Source: Brachionus plicatilis (lineage: Eukaryota > Rotifera > Eurotatoria > Ploima > Brachionidae). From it: a DNA stretch of 64,000 nucleotides. The stretch is from contig QEOQ01000030.1 of NCBI GenBank assembly GCA_010279815.1, positions 21,844 to 85,843 of the forward strand, in the 5' to 3' direction. Below are positions 1 to 13,200 of this stretch, one piece after another; the stretch's first letter is position 1, and each line of letters starts with the position of its first letter. Both the position numbers and the translations under genes were made by a program. The notes beneath the pieces were generated by a model that did not search any database, had not been told where the DNA came from, and saw nothing but the letters and a program-made list of their open reading frames with translations.

Positions 1-1985
1 GAATTTAAAATTTTTTTTTTTTTGGTCGAGTGTAAATTTACAAATGTTATGAAATTGTGAACATGGGGCAAATTTTTGACTCGGTCAATGCGGCCGACTT
101 GCAGCAGTTTTTGTTGTTGTTTCGACTAGCTTACATTTAGTTAATATCAAATAAATATTGTTATTTCAAGTTTTGTCTAGATTGTTGTTTGGTTGTTATT
201 TTAGTTGTTTTGATTACAATTATTTTCTTAATTACCATTCAATCCGCGTGTACTCTCCAGAACAGACCAGCAGCGAGTCAATTTAGTTTTTTTTTTCTTG
301 GCAGACCATTGTCCATTGCATAAACAATTTGAATCATAAATAAAATTAATGAATAGCGTCCGTAATCGATCTAAAATCAATTTATTTATAAACAATATTT
401 AATTTGATGGACCTAGAAAATTTCTCTACGCTGTGATTTTTGCAGTCCTTAGCCAAATTTAAATATTGTTCGATAGTTTGAATTGAACAAAAATAGTTGT
501 ATTAATGTTAGATTTAGGATAAATATTGGAAGCTTGATCTTTGTAGCCTCGCCAGCCTCTACAAAGCCATTTTTGGCTCACTCACTAGACGAAAATTGTG
601 CATGTCTAGGATTGAGCCTCGGTCGGGCTGGCCAATTTTTAGATTTTTAAAATTATTCAAAGCTTTTCTTAAAAATAAAATCATTTTTACCTAATTTTTT
701 TCTAAATTTTCAATTGAAAAATTTTTTTTTGCGTCTTATTTACACGAAAGCTAAAGTCATTAGGAAAAAAATTCAAGCAAAACACAAATTATTTGTTTAT
801 AAAAAATAACTGTAAATAAAATAAAGTGAAAATGTCGATTTTTTTTTTACTAAAAGTCTAAAATTGCTCTCAGTAATTTCCTGGAAAAAAATTTCAGCTC
901 AATATTTTGAATTTGAAAGGAAATACTCCAGGTATCCATTCCAGCCAGCTGAAATTTTTTCTCAATTAATAAATAAAATACTCAAAAAATTAATTTTTAT
1001 TCGTTTTAATTAATATTTTGGAATGTTTTTGGATACAATTGATGCAATCTACAGAACCAGATTTAGGCTAAGGGATAAATGAACTTGATTTTGATTCCTT
1101 ATTAGATCTACTTTCTTTTAAATTTAATTTTTCTTTTAAATTCAGTGTAAATAAAGATATTAAATTTTTTTTAAATGTTTTGTACTGTTTTTACTTTTTA
1201 AATTAATAAATTTCAATTTTTTACAACTTTTTTTTTTTTTAATATAAAACAGAAATAAAAATTAAAATTAAAAAAATTGTCAATAGCTAGCATGATCTAT
1301 TGGGAAAGCTAAATCGCACACACACAATTCTTTTTGAATATTTTATTAAAATCTAAAGGAAAATTACTGCCAAATCTATTGATTAAAAATATATTTCTTT
1401 TCATTTTTCGATCTATTTTTTTTTGTAATTTTAGTAACTGCAGAAAATCAAATTACCATATTATTTTATTTTTTCAAATCTCATTTTATTTTGGCATTTT
1501 AATTTTGAAAAACTTCAATATCAAATTATTCTATTTCTTTTGAAATTAGTGAAAGGGAGACCATTTCAAATTTACTGGGCTTTGACAAAAACTGTATTTT
1601 TAATAAATAAATATATTTGTGAACAATTAATTTAGACTAAAAAACGGCAAAATTTTCAAAAGATTAGATGACTTATCAGAAAGATATGTCACCAGCACAC
1701 AAAAAAACTCAGTCTATCATTCTTTGGAACCAAAAATCACGGCGTATTTTAAAATTTATTACGAATATTATCTCTGCTTTTTTTATTCTTTATTTTAAAA
1801 AAATTGTTCATAAACAAAAACCCAGGGTTCGCTTTAATGTCAATTTGTCACCCTCTTTATTTTTATTATTTATTTCATTAAACGCCTTAAATGTGGTGTA
1901 AAGTAATAAAATTAAAAAAAAAAAGACAAAAATTAGATTTTTTCTAAATAAATGTTATTTTTTTTTAATTCAACAAAATTATTAT
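1..1985. other. AT-rich intergenic DNA with one G/C-richer patch
   Basis: No gene is supported here. A short G/C-richer stretch at about 63-140 contains an ATG followed by 25 sense codons (MGQIFDSV...) and a TAG on the plus strand. On the minus strand the same patch is CAA-rich, like the Notch leader. It could be the edge of a gene lying to the left, or chance. At about 1868-1905 there is a sequence like the LINE tail at 54512-54570 (ACGCCTTAA core). The rest is poly-A/T sequence. Confidence 0.3.
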
Positions 1986-2219
1986 TAGAGTTGTTTAAAA
2001 GTCCCAAAAAAAAGTCCAAGTCGAGAATTTTTTTTTTTTAAATTTGCTAGATCAGGCTTTATGAAAAAAATGTATATACTCTTGGGTTGTCTAATGCAAT
2101 AGATTTGCCATATATCAGAATTTTGTTGAAATTTAAGCAAAAATTTTTTCTTCAGTATTCAAAATTTTAAAGCCTGGACTTGGACTTGACTTGAGACTTG
2201 TGACTTTTAAACAACTCTG
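1986..2219. mobile_element. hAT-like MITE, copy 1 of the GGACTTGGACTT family
   Basis: The ends are inverted copies: TAGAGTTGTTTAAAAGTC on the left and GACTTTTAAACAACTCTG on the right. Each is followed inward by AAGTCC/GGACTT-type repeats. The 8-bp flanks are ATTATTAT and ATTAGTAT, differing at one base, as expected for a degraded hAT-type 8-bp target duplication. There is no ORF, so it is non-autonomous. Related copies lie at 26295-26488 and 59236-59479; the last has a perfect 8-bp duplication. Confidence 0.75.
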
Positions 2220-4673
2220 ATTAGTATTCAGTTTTGCTTTGATATTGAATACTTAAAAAATTTTGCCAAGATATTTGTAAAATTAAATTTATTCTGTTAA
2301 CTATTAGAAAAAAAAAATTATAAAAATTTGAAAAGAGATTTTCTGTAAATTAGCCTTCTAAAAAATTTCACTTTAAATTTTGTCTTTAAAAAAAAAATAC
2401 AAAAAAATACTGCTTAATTATCAAGAAACTCTCTCTTTTCAAATCAAAATGATAAAAAATATTTAAATTCTTTTTATCTATTTGATTGATGCTATTTATT
2501 GTTTATTTTTTTAAGATGCTATGCTTAATCGGCTTAGTGAAACAACTGTGATGTGATGTTTTTATTTTATTATTTATGAAGGAGCTTAAGCTCGGACAAA
2601 AAATGCTCCAAAAATAAAAGTCAGTCTAATGATAATGGCAGCGTAGGCTGCATTTCCTTGAGAAAGACTTGAGTGGTGCGTGACTCATAAGTTATCGCAA
2701 AATGACCCAAACCAATTTTAAATTAAGATAATTTATCTTGACGTATGAACGATTCTGAGATCTTATCAGAGTCATCAAGACGGATATAATATAAAAGACA
2801 TGAATCAAAATTGTTTAGATTAGATTAAATTAAATCGCGATGATTTATTTATGAATTTCTCAGACAGAATATGACTGCCAATTTTTGCTAATGGTGACAG
2901 GTTAGTGGCTGAAATTCTTTTTTTTTTTTTTTTTTGTCAAAAATTAATAAACTCTGCGTATTGCACTTGCTTTAATCTTTCTTAAAAAACACTCTCCACC
3001 TGAGGCTATTGCAAATAAACTCTTTCGGCTCTTTCTACTGCCAAATTGTTCTTTTCACAAAATATTTCACGCGGGAATAGGCTTTTTTCTTTTCGCTTCG
3101 CTTTGTTTTGCTCTGCATTGCCATGAACCGATCATTAAAAAAAGCCCTAAATTAAATTTACGTAACTGATTCTTAATTTTTAGTATTTTAGAATAAAGTT
3201 TATAGCCAGTTCTAAACGAATAATAAATTTTTGGGAAACAAAAAAAAAACTTAATTGAATTTTTTAGAACTTGATTATACTCAATTGATGGCTTAGCGCA
3301 TATAAAACCCTTTCATAATCTTGTTTATGATAATAAAGAAAAAGCGACCAACAACAACCAAACTACATAAATAAAGCTAATTTAAATTATATTACACTTA
3401 TCTTGTATAATTTTTCAAATATTTAAACTATTCGAACACACAAGAATTAAAATATTTTATAGAGTTGGATAATTGTGGGCTTTGGTTTATAAAATTTTTA
3501 ATCTAAATGTGGCCTCAACAATAACCGACTCGATTGCTTAAGCACAAATGCTTAAGATCATAAAATTTTGATTGTTGATATTTGCCTCTCCATTATAAAT
3601 ACTTCTAAACCATCTATACTAATTGCTTTCTTAGACTTTTATTTTAATAGCTAATTAGCTTGCATTTTCGAGCTACTGCCACTACTTTTACATGACTACA
3701 ATTAAAAGAAATATCAAGGCGGAAGCAATTTTTTTGTTCTTCTGAAACAAATTTTTTTCCTGCTTTGTAAAAAAAAAGGTAAACAATTTTCTTGTAAATT
3801 TTTATAAAAAAATTTTTCCCAAACTAAAAAAAAACATCTAATTTTAAACAATTTTTGTTATTAATTTGTGAATAAAATTGTATTGAAATAATTTAGAATA
3901 AATTTAAAAAAAATTAATTTTAAAGAAATTTAAATTTTCCATAACATAACATAATTCAAATTCCTTAATTTTGTTTAAATAAAGCAAAAATTTTAGATTT
4001 CTTCTGCTTCCTTTTTTTGTTATTTGCTGATTTTATATCAACGAGGAAATGAGCTAAATTGCTCAGAACATTATCAAAATCAAATAGACTATAAGATTTA
4101 AACAATGAGCGAAAAAGCGAAGATAAATCAATTTAAAGATCAACAAATATTTTTTTAATTTAAATTCTTGTGAAAACTGTTTATTTTCAAGATTGTAGAC
4201 ACTTTTTTTAGAATGTGTCAATCACGTGCTAATAAATCATTGAAAAAAAGCTCAACTTGTTTATTCGTCCCTTTGAATTTTAATAGCATGGATACAGAGT
4301 TGTTTAAAAAAAATTCTAAAAAAAGCGCTACTTAGTAGATCACTTGAGAGTGTGCAAAATTCTTCTGATCTAATTTAAATTTTATTTTTTTTGCTTTTTT
4401 TTAAAGATATTTTTATTCAAAAATTAATTTAAAAAGGCTTCGAGCTGACATTCGAAATGAGCGCATTCTTCCCAGTAAAAATAAAAAATAAACAAACATT
4501 GTTTAAGTTACATCACAAAAAATAAAAAAAAAATAAAAATGTTTTTTTCCTGTTTACAATAGAACAATTTTTTGTTTAAATATACTAAACTTGTTCATAT
4601 TTCTTTTTTTATTCCATCAATTAATAAATATTGTTATTTAAAATCTAGAAAATTAGAAAATAGTCAAGACAAA
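2220..4673. other. AT-rich intergenic DNA with a LINE-tail relic
   Basis: No gene is seen. GGAGCTTAAGCTCGGAC at 2581-2597 matches the 3' hairpin found at the ends of the LINE relics at 5.6, 48.9 and 55.6 kb, so a short LINE 3' remnant probably lies here. The rest is low-complexity A/T sequence with some more complex patches (about 2590-2780 and 3000-3140) that could be regulatory. No specific motif supports this. Confidence 0.35.
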
Positions 4674-4675
4674 TA

Positions 4676-5339
4676 CAGTGCTGCTACGATACTTTGAATT
4701 CACCATATTTAACGTAAAATATGGTAATCCTAAAAACGGTATTTATCGTAAAATTCAGTGAAAAATAAAATTACAAGTTTTCTCGAAAAAAAAAACAATT
4801 TTCATGAAAAAAAATTTTTTTTCGAATTTTTGAAAAAGTAAAAAAAATAAAATTTTCATGAATTTTTTGACGAAAATTGACGTAAATTTTTGTAAAAAAG
4901 GTGAAAAATGGATTTTTTATTAATATATTCTATTTTTTTAAAACAAATTATTAAAATTAATATTTTAATATTATTTACAAAACAGATTTTATTTTCTAGC
5001 GTCTTTTTGCTCTTAAGCTGTTTGCTGCCTTGTCCCAAATTCTGATTGAATATCTTTTTTTAATACAGCTCTATATATAAGATTTTTGATAATTTTTGTA
5101 TTTAATAAAAAAAAATTAAAATGTTCGTATTCAATATTTTAAAATACCGATCTGGGAAGACCGAAATTTTCGTCAAAAAATTCATGAAAATTGTTTTTTT
5201 TTCACTTAATTTTACAAAAATTATTGATAATTTACGATATGTTTTTTAGAGTACCATTTTTACCTAAAACATGGTAAAATATCTTGAATTTACCATAATT
5301 TACGTAATATGGTGAATTCAAGGTATCGTAGCAGCACTG
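4676..5339. mobile_element. Tc1/mariner-type MITE with TA target duplication
   Basis: The left end CAGTGCTGCTACGATAC is matched by the inverted right end GTATCGTAGCAGCACTG. Complementarity continues inward through a TTGAATTCACCATAT block and a TTTACGTAAA-type block. The element is flanked on both sides by TA (4674-4675 and 5340-5341). CAGT termini with a TA duplication are the hallmark of Tc1/mariner elements. The 664-bp interior has no transposase, so it is a non-autonomous derivative. Confidence 0.8.
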
Positions 5340-5341
5340 TA

Positions 5342-5604
5342 ACAAAGAAAAAAAAAAAAACTATGATATAATTTAAGGACTTGAGTCAAATATTTATTTT
5401 TTTCATTTTTACCAACGAAATTAGTCTTTGAATCCTGTACTCATTTCGGATCCTAAAAAAGCTAAGAATCAAATACAAACGAATTAGAACAGTACAGGCA
5501 TACGTAATTGGAATTAAAGAGAAAAAGGCTCCTACCAGAGTAGATATGTTTTCAGACCACAAGCCAATGTGGCATCAAAGATATGCTAATACACAAACTG
5601 TAAA
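5342..5604 (+). other. Coding-like fragment of unknown origin
   Basis: From about 5417 to 5600 one plus-strand frame is open, with varied residues and little low complexity (for example KEKKAPTRVDMF and PMWHQRYANT). It has no start codon and ends where a minus-strand LINE tail begins at about 5605. I do not recognise it. It could be a degraded transposon protein end or a lone exon. Confidence 0.25.
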
Positions 5605-5665
5605 TTATTATTATTATTATTTATTTGTTTTTTTGTTCGAGCCCAAGCTTAAGCTGCTTCAAATA
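5605..5665 (-). repeat. LINE 3' tail with hairpin and (TAA)n
   Basis: On the minus strand, GAAGCAGCTTAAGC...GCTCGAAC is followed by AAACAAATAAATAATAATAA. This is the same arrangement (GGAGC/AGCTC-like hairpin, then an A-rich microsatellite tail) as at the end of the LINE at 55.6 kb. No reverse-transcriptase coding is recognisable next to it, so it is probably a heavily 5'-truncated insertion. Confidence 0.5.
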
Positions 5666-7240
5666 AAAAAAAAAATAAAATAATTAAAACATTTTTAAAA
5701 TATTTTAAATTTGAAGTTTTGCTCATTTATTAATGAAAGAATGAGTGACAGAATTGTCTAGTTAAAAAATAAATGAAGTTGGGAAAATAAATGAAAAAAA
5801 ATAACAAAAAACAAATAAACATGGATAAGATCTCTGCAAAAAAAGCAAAAGACAATATTGTAGTGAAATTGTCATTGAGTTTTCGATCAAAATTTAGTGT
5901 GCGAAGAAACCGAAACTTTGCAAACAGAAGCCCCAGTGGATTAGGTTTATTAAATTTGGCTCGGACATGAAAGGTGTCTCTTAAGAACATTGGTTTTCGG
6001 TCGAACAAATTCGACATAAACTAGCCGAGATGAAACAAAGTACATTTTACATGCAAGCAAATAAACAAAGATATTGTGTCCAAATAAATACCGACAAGTA
6101 ATTAAATAATTACGACACTATCATGAAACAAAAAACGACTAGCGCAAAAACAAAAATATTGATTTTTTTGCAATGGTTCTAAATTAAATTTTGAATTCAA
6201 AATGCCATCCTAGATATGCCAATGGTTTATGTAGCGTTTCGTCAGCCAATTTGCTTGACAATGTAGCTGCAGACTTCTATGTGGTTCATTAACAACAACA
6301 GCAACTAGCAAAAACTTATTCTTCTAAACTTGAAACTTGAAACTCAAGCTAATTATTGATCGAAATCAATTTTAACTAGGTTCATTAATTTCAATCGATG
6401 TGTGAGTCTTAAATAGACATAAAAATAACGTTTAACTAGTCTGGCAGATTGTAATTCTTTATTTAAACCAAGCAAGACACATCTTGCTGTTTCTAAATAA
6501 ACTTACATTTTTTTTCCATTAGCAAAGTTGAGATTCACGCTCACAGTCAATTTGGCCAGCGAACAAAGACCAGTTTTTTATTTTTTCTATTTGTTCAGTT
6601 GCACTTATTTTTAATTTTCAAGAATTTAAAAAAAATTGAGTTACCTACAAAAACGCTTTGAATATTAAATCTCATGAAGGACCGAGCAGACCCATTTAAT
6701 ATGGCCATTTATTTATTTTTTACGCCTATACTACTGAATAAAAATTTAAATTGCTCAATTTTCATAGCTTGAATTATTTATGACAAAATGAATAATCAGA
6801 ATAAATTTTCTAATTTTGTTTAATGAAAATTTTTAAATAATTTTTTTTCAAATTTTTCAAAATTATCCAAATCAGTCTCAAATATGCAAACTAGAATATG
6901 CTCTGAAAATTTAAGAAATCAATTTGTCTTCTATTCGATGAACAATCGTAATAGAGAAAAAAGACAAAAGTCTGTCGTGGTTTGCTGGTGATCACTTAAA
7001 GTCATTGAAGTTAAAAGCTACATTTAAGAAGAGGAAAAATAAAAAAATGGTTTTCAATATAAACATATAAAACAATAAAAATAAACAAAAAAATTTTTTT
7101 TTCCTAAATTTTAATTTAAGTCTATCATGTGATCAAACTTATATCTCCAATTCTTTCTTCTTTTTACAAACTTAAATAAACTTTTTTATTTTTAAGCGTG
7201 TCTTTTAACTTGGATTTTATTTTAAACTATTTTTGTTTTT
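5666..7240. other. Intergenic DNA, no gene seen
   Basis: The open frame at 5730-6017 (minus) is rich in Phe/Leu/Ile from A/T runs and shows no recognisable domain. Slightly more complex sequence at 5880-6020 and 6200-6560 could be unannotated exons or regulatory DNA, but no splice-linked reading frame could be built. Confidence 0.3.
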
Positions 7241-7241
7241 T

Positions 7242-7335
7242 TTATTTACTTACAGTTTCTTTGTTATCCTTAGACGCTGAAAATGGGGACTGAAAGGAAG
7301 AACACTCTTTCGAACAGTTCGTTATACCACCCTCT

Positions 7336-7386
<51 letters not shown>

Positions 7387-7390
7387 GAAA
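7242..7390 (+). repeat. (TAA)n microsatellite, probable LINE 3' tail
   Basis: About sixteen TAA units run from 7337 to 7386. The sequence just before contains the small hairpin CGAACAGTTCG and a pyrimidine-rich stretch. A hairpin followed by a (TAA)n tail is typical of non-LTR retrotransposon 3' ends, so this may be a plus-oriented truncated copy. The poly-Ile frame on the opposite strand is only the translated repeat. Confidence 0.45.
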
Positions 7391-9734
7391 ATATTTGTAA
7401 TAAATAAAAATGAAAATTAGATAAAAATAGCGTTATCATTTAAAAAAATGAAAGTTCTTCTTTAACTAAAAAAATTGATAGACAATTCATATGACACAAT
7501 TTAAAATTGAGATATTTATCATAAACTTGAGAAACCTTTATCTTATTTAAACGAAGAACATATAAATTTTAAAATGTCCTATTTATTTAAAAGTTTATTT
7601 AATAGAATCTAAAATTTATATTTTTTCTCTATTTTTTTTATAAATTAATTATCTATATTTTTTTTAATTAAAACAAAAATTCTCTTAGAAAATTTTTCTC
7701 TATTATAAAAATTTACCTTTTATTGTGTTCTATTTGTGGTCAAAAGCTGGTAGAAAAAAAGTCTAATTTTTTAAGTACAAAGATAATCTTTATTTCTATT
7801 ATTATTAGCAGTAAAAGTGATGCTATATTTTTCGGTCCACCGAATAACTATTAGAGAGTTTACTCTCTATTTGAGTTACATATTTTCCTTTGTGTCTATC
7901 ATAGTTAAATCATTAATAGATAGAGATAAAATGTCTAGTTAAAAAGTCTTTAATAGAGATTAAAATGATTATAAAACATTGAAGATCATAATGAATATAT
8001 TATTTTTATGGTATTTAATTAAAATGAGCTCTTCTTCAAAAATTTAACAAGAATGATATTAAAAACTCGATTCAAAATTTTCAAGTGCACTAAAAAAATT
8101 TTTAATAATTATTTAACAATTTATAACAAACTCTGTTTGCAAAATGTTTATTTCTTTTTTTTTATATTCTGGATTTTTTGCTCAATGGCGAAAGGAGTTG
8201 GACTACCCAAAGCCATTAAAAAATTTAAAAAACCCTAAGAAAATAATTAATTTTCTAATCGAAACTAAAATAAAACTTTTTTTTTCTTTAAAATTTTCAT
8301 TAGATTTGTTACAAACTGAGAATTAATTAAAAGCAAAAAAAAACAAAAGATTTGATTTAATCATGCTTGATTTTTGATTTCTAGCCAATTTAATAAAAAA
8401 AATTAGGAAGTAGTTTTGACTCGTTTTTTTTCTTCTATCGCTGCCAGACATACTCGCCACAGAATCAATAGAAAATTTTGTATTTGAAATTAAAAGGGGG
8501 CTACTTAAGGAGATATAAATGTATGTTGGACAATTATCGGAAAAATTAACTCCTAGAAAAGAAAAATTGACGTACAAATCGGAAACAAATAATTGCTCCA
8601 AAAACATTTATGTAGACTAAGTAGTTAAGACTAAATCTTGATAAAGAGTGAATTAGGCACGAAAATATTCTAAACAAACAAGTTAAATTTTACATTAGAT
8701 CGAGGTAAATAATGAACTTGTTTTAATTCAATTTAAAAATAATTCTAATACAATTACAATTGAGAGGTTCTCATTTAGTTGAATTTTTTTTTTTTTTTTC
8801 AAACAAAACCAAAATCATTTTATCTGGATTATAATTTTCCGTCTGAGAATCAATTCAATTTCAATTGTTCTGTTTGCTTATCTGAATCATTATCAAAATC
8901 GTATTTATTCTGCTGGTCTACGTTTATTTCTTCTCTTCTTAGAATTTTTCTTCATTTGCATTGTCCACACTGCACTCATGCCGCGCACATCGATTGCTTT
9001 TCAGCGACATGGACTTGTTTGAATTGAGAAAAAAGCCATTTCGCCTCTTTACACTTAAAATTTCATTAATTATGTTCAATCGATTGGGGCCTTTTCTTTT
9101 TGTTGTTGATTGATTTATAAAAAATTGAAATCTAAAACCAAAAAAATAACTAAATTTACTCAATATTCTGTTAAACGAGGAAATAAATTCATTCGATTGA
9201 CAATCACGGCCCACTGTTTGCTAGCGAATTTAGTGGCCACATTGGATAACTTGAGCTTATCAAAATTTCAAAAGTAATTCCACTTGAAAACATTATGTCT
9301 ACAATAGTTGTTATTTGATCTCTTTTCAAATACAACTAACTGAATCAACTTAACTAAAAAAAACAAAACTTTATTTGCTCAAGATTTAGAGTCTTTTGCC
9401 AAATAATTGCTTAAACTATTATTTTGGGTCTATTTGGATCGTCTGTCGAGGTTAATCATCGCTCACCACAATAACATGTCATCCAGCATGCTAACACTTT
9501 TTCTCTACACTTTGCCCCATTTTAAACTAACTAGCTTTTATTTTTTTTCTCTTTCAATTATTTGCAATGCTTAAAAATTTTAAAATAATTTAAAAATACT
9601 CTTTATTTCCCTAAAAACTTCTAAAGAGAAAACATGATGATGCTAATTTTAAAGAAATTGGCAAAAAAATTTAAATAAAATTTTTTTTTCTCAATATTTT
9701 TTTTAAATAAAGACTAAAATGATGAAAAAATTTT
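7391..9734. other. AT-rich intergenic DNA
   Basis: No gene is supported. Open frames at 8053-8607 and 8779-9214 are short and overlap each other on both strands. The 8779-9027 frame has several Cys/His residues near its end but follows a poly-Phe run and matches no zinc-finger spacing I can name. Part of 7560-7690 recurs at about 39518-39620 (TTTATTTAATA.AATCTAAAATTTA), suggesting a dispersed repeat. Confidence 0.3.
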
Positions 9735-10215
9735 AAAGAATTTTTAGAAAAAAAATATTATTTTAAATAAAACTTTTTTTGCTTTAATCTTTTATTTTTT
9801 ATAAATGATGGCTAAAAAAAGGCTTAAAGACCTGCGGAAGAGTCCTGGGTAAAAATCCAAAAAAAATCTTTAAAATTAAAAATACCTTTTTTTGTTAAAT
9901 TTTTCTGAAAATTTTTTTATTTTTTTCCAAAAAGGGATATTAAGGCGTTCAGAAAATTCCTATATAGACTAAAAAGTAGGAGAAAATTTTAATGAATTTT
10001 TAGAAAAAAAAATATAAATTTAAATAAAACTTTTTTTGCTTAATCTTTTATTTTTTACAAATGATGGCTAAAAAAAGGCTTAAAGACCCGCGGAAGAGTC
10101 CTGAATAGAGATCAAAAAAAAATCTTTAAATTTCAAAATACCTTTATTTGTTAAATTTTTCTGAAAATTTTTAATTTTTTTCCAAAAAGGGATATTAAGG
10201 CGTCCAGATAAAAAG
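9735..10215. repeat. Two-copy direct tandem repeat, 256-bp period
   Basis: The block containing GATGGCTAAAAAAAGGCTTA and CGGAAGAGTCCTG occurs twice in the same orientation, with anchors at 9807 and 10063. The flanking TTTTTCCAAAAAGGGATATT and AAGGCGT motifs also recur once per copy. The copies differ by small substitutions and indels, so the duplication is not an assembly echo. There is no coding content. Confidence 0.8.
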
Positions 10216-13200
10216 TCCTAAAAAAAAAATAATATAGAAATGAAAATCAAGAAATTTGATAAACTTCCTTCAAATAAAAATCCATCTCAAATAGTCGCAA
10301 CATTACAGAATAAATTTAAATATTTAAATTAATAAATTTGGTTTAAGGCCTAGTATCCAAGTAACTGAATAGTTAATAAGTATTTACGAAGACGTCTAAC
10401 TTTGTTTGAATACTTCTATGGCTTAGATTTATTAAAAGATCAAAAATCGATCCATCACTAGCACATGACACGTCCCACTGAGTTTATATTCACATTTTAA
10501 ACATGTGACATTCGTCGCATTTTAATTCGACTTCACTTCGAATGCATATGCCCACCAACGTAATTAAGGTAAGCTAACATTGTTCTAAGAAAATCAAAAA
10601 CTTCTTTTCAGTATTGATTTTTCGGGCCAAATGCCCAAAAATTTAATTAAATTTTTAATCTTTTTATATTGACCCTCTTGAAGAACTTGCCACAGGCCCG
10701 AGGACACACTCCATAGGTATTCTCGAGATTTGTTCACAAGTTTCCTTGAAATATCTTAACAAATCTCCACAAAAAATGGGTCACTTATTGAGAGGCCTAA
10801 CAATCTAGTTGAGCTTTTTAGAATAGAAAAAAAACAACTTTTTTTTTTTTATCTAGCAGCAGCAAAGCAAATGGCATCTTGATAACAAAAGTTTATAAAA
10901 ATATTTATAAAGCGTAAGCTGTGCGCCTCATTGAAACACAATGACAATTATGAATCATCTTCTGAAATGCAGAAATGTATTTAAATGTATCGGTCTAGGT
11001 GCCAAGGCTTATATAAACTTTAAAAGTCAATTGACATTGATTCATGTACATGATTTATTAAATTAGTTTATTTGCATAAAATGCCAATATTTTATAGATC
11101 CAAAAGTCGATTGTTGACTTGACTGAGTCCAAAACGGCTTAAAACTAAAAATAAATAAAAAGATAATCTTGGAAAATTTGATTTATATTTTAAATTCGGT
11201 CAATTTATTTAAAAAATAGGATAAATATTTGGACTAACAAAATTGTTTATGGATTCGACAATTTATCCACGACCCAGCTCTAATCTTAGAGTATACAGTT
11301 AAGTTAGACTATGCTTTATAAAGCGGAACGAGTGCACTTGCGCAACTTGTTCATTCATTCATTTACTTGGCAAAAAAAATTTTCTTTCTATGTTTGAAAA
11401 TTTAATCTAAGAAAAAAGAAAACTTAACTCAAAAAAAAATTTTTCTAATAAAACATTTCTGCTTTTATTAATTCAAATTAGGATGTATCTTTCACCGAAA
11501 TAAAAGCAAAGTCTACAGACAATGCTAGCGTATAAACCTAATTTATTTTATAAAAATTATTTCACACACAAAAAATTTTAATTTTTTATTGTAAAAAAAA
11601 CTTCAAAAAAAATGGATTTGTGAATGAAATTTAATAAATTTTTTTTAATAAAAAAGTATGCAGGTCGCAAAATCTAATTCGTGGAAAAACGATTCTAAGC
11701 TGCCTTCTGAATAACTCAATTTTATTCAATCAAAAAAAAATTACAAATAAAATAATGTAAAAAAAAATTATTTTTTTCATGCAGAATTTTTTCTTTTTAA
11801 AATTTTGGCAAAATCTAATTCCTGGAAATACCATTCCAAAATAAAAAGAACACAAATTAACAAAGTCGAATTTCCTCTAAACTAAACTTATTTTTCTCAT
11901 TCAACAAAATTTAATAAATTATTTCCTTTTTTTAATTAATAAAAAAATTAAACTTAATTTTATTTGAAAAAAAAAAAAAATTAATAATTAATTTTATTTT
12001 TTTAAAAGAAAAAATCTAACTTAGAAGATAGCAAATCGCCTTTACTGCATCATTAGTGTAATAAATTATCTAGCATCAAAAAACGATTTATTATCAAACT
12101 ATTACAAGAGAAAAAAATGCTATATCTATTTTGAAATTAAAGAACAAATATTTCTTAACAAACTCGGGCTTTAGCTATGATTTACTGATGATTCCTTAGT
12201 CGATAAATCACCTAAACGATGATTAGTTTTTTCGAACATATATCAATTGGAGATTAGAAAACAAACCAAAAGAAAAACATTAAGCCAGTCCAAGTTTATG
12301 CATTATAATTAAAGCCAAAGCTAGGCTCGATTAAGATAGCCTAAGCCCCCCTCCGACCCTTTTGTACACAAATTTCATTTCAATTTATCAATAAAACATA
12401 ATAACACACAATGAGATTGATTAATGATTTAAAGATAAATGGGCTGATAAATTTGAAATAAGTTATTCGGTCTGTCGGGACCTGGTCTCTTTTGAACAAG
12501 ACTGTTTTTTTAATTTTGAAATATTTCAATCTAATTATTAAAGGGTAATTAGAGCTGATTGATTTGGATTAAGAGCTTTCTAATAAAAATCGCGCTGGCT
12601 TCTAGATTAGGCCGCTATTTTGTAGAAAATTTTGAAACATTTTTTCTCATTCACCTGTACACTCTGATAACATGCCACAAGATTAAAATATTAAATATTC
12701 TTGATAGTTTTTGCTAGTTCGGGGATTAACCTAGATATATCAGTTGTAAAATTGAGCCTCATCGATTGTGTTAATAGTCACACAATCGCGAAAATTAACC
12801 CGATATAACTCTATTTTGTCAAAGAGAAAAAAAAGCTTTTTCTTTCTTTTTTTTTTTTGGAAATTTATTAATGCAGAAAATTTATTATTTTTTTTTGAGC
12901 TTTTTATGAGCTGAAGTTTGAAACTTTATTTAATACAAAAAAAATTTTCTAGATAACAAAAAAAAGCTTCAAACTTATTACTGTAAATGAGAAATTTTGT
13001 GTTTTAATTAAATATTAGTTTACATAACTGTCAAATAATTTTACAAAATTTTGTTTAAAGTATTTGACACTTTTAATTAGACTTAATAAAAAAAAAAAAC
13101 ATGAATAAACATATTATTTTACATTTTTAGAGTCATTGAAAAAAATCTATTTTTGCTTATTCATTAAAATAAAAGATTACATTTTTGAATGAAAGTACTT

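Noticed and set aside
7242..7439. Protein with a poly-Ile run
   Set aside because: It is only the translation of a (TAA)n microsatellite.
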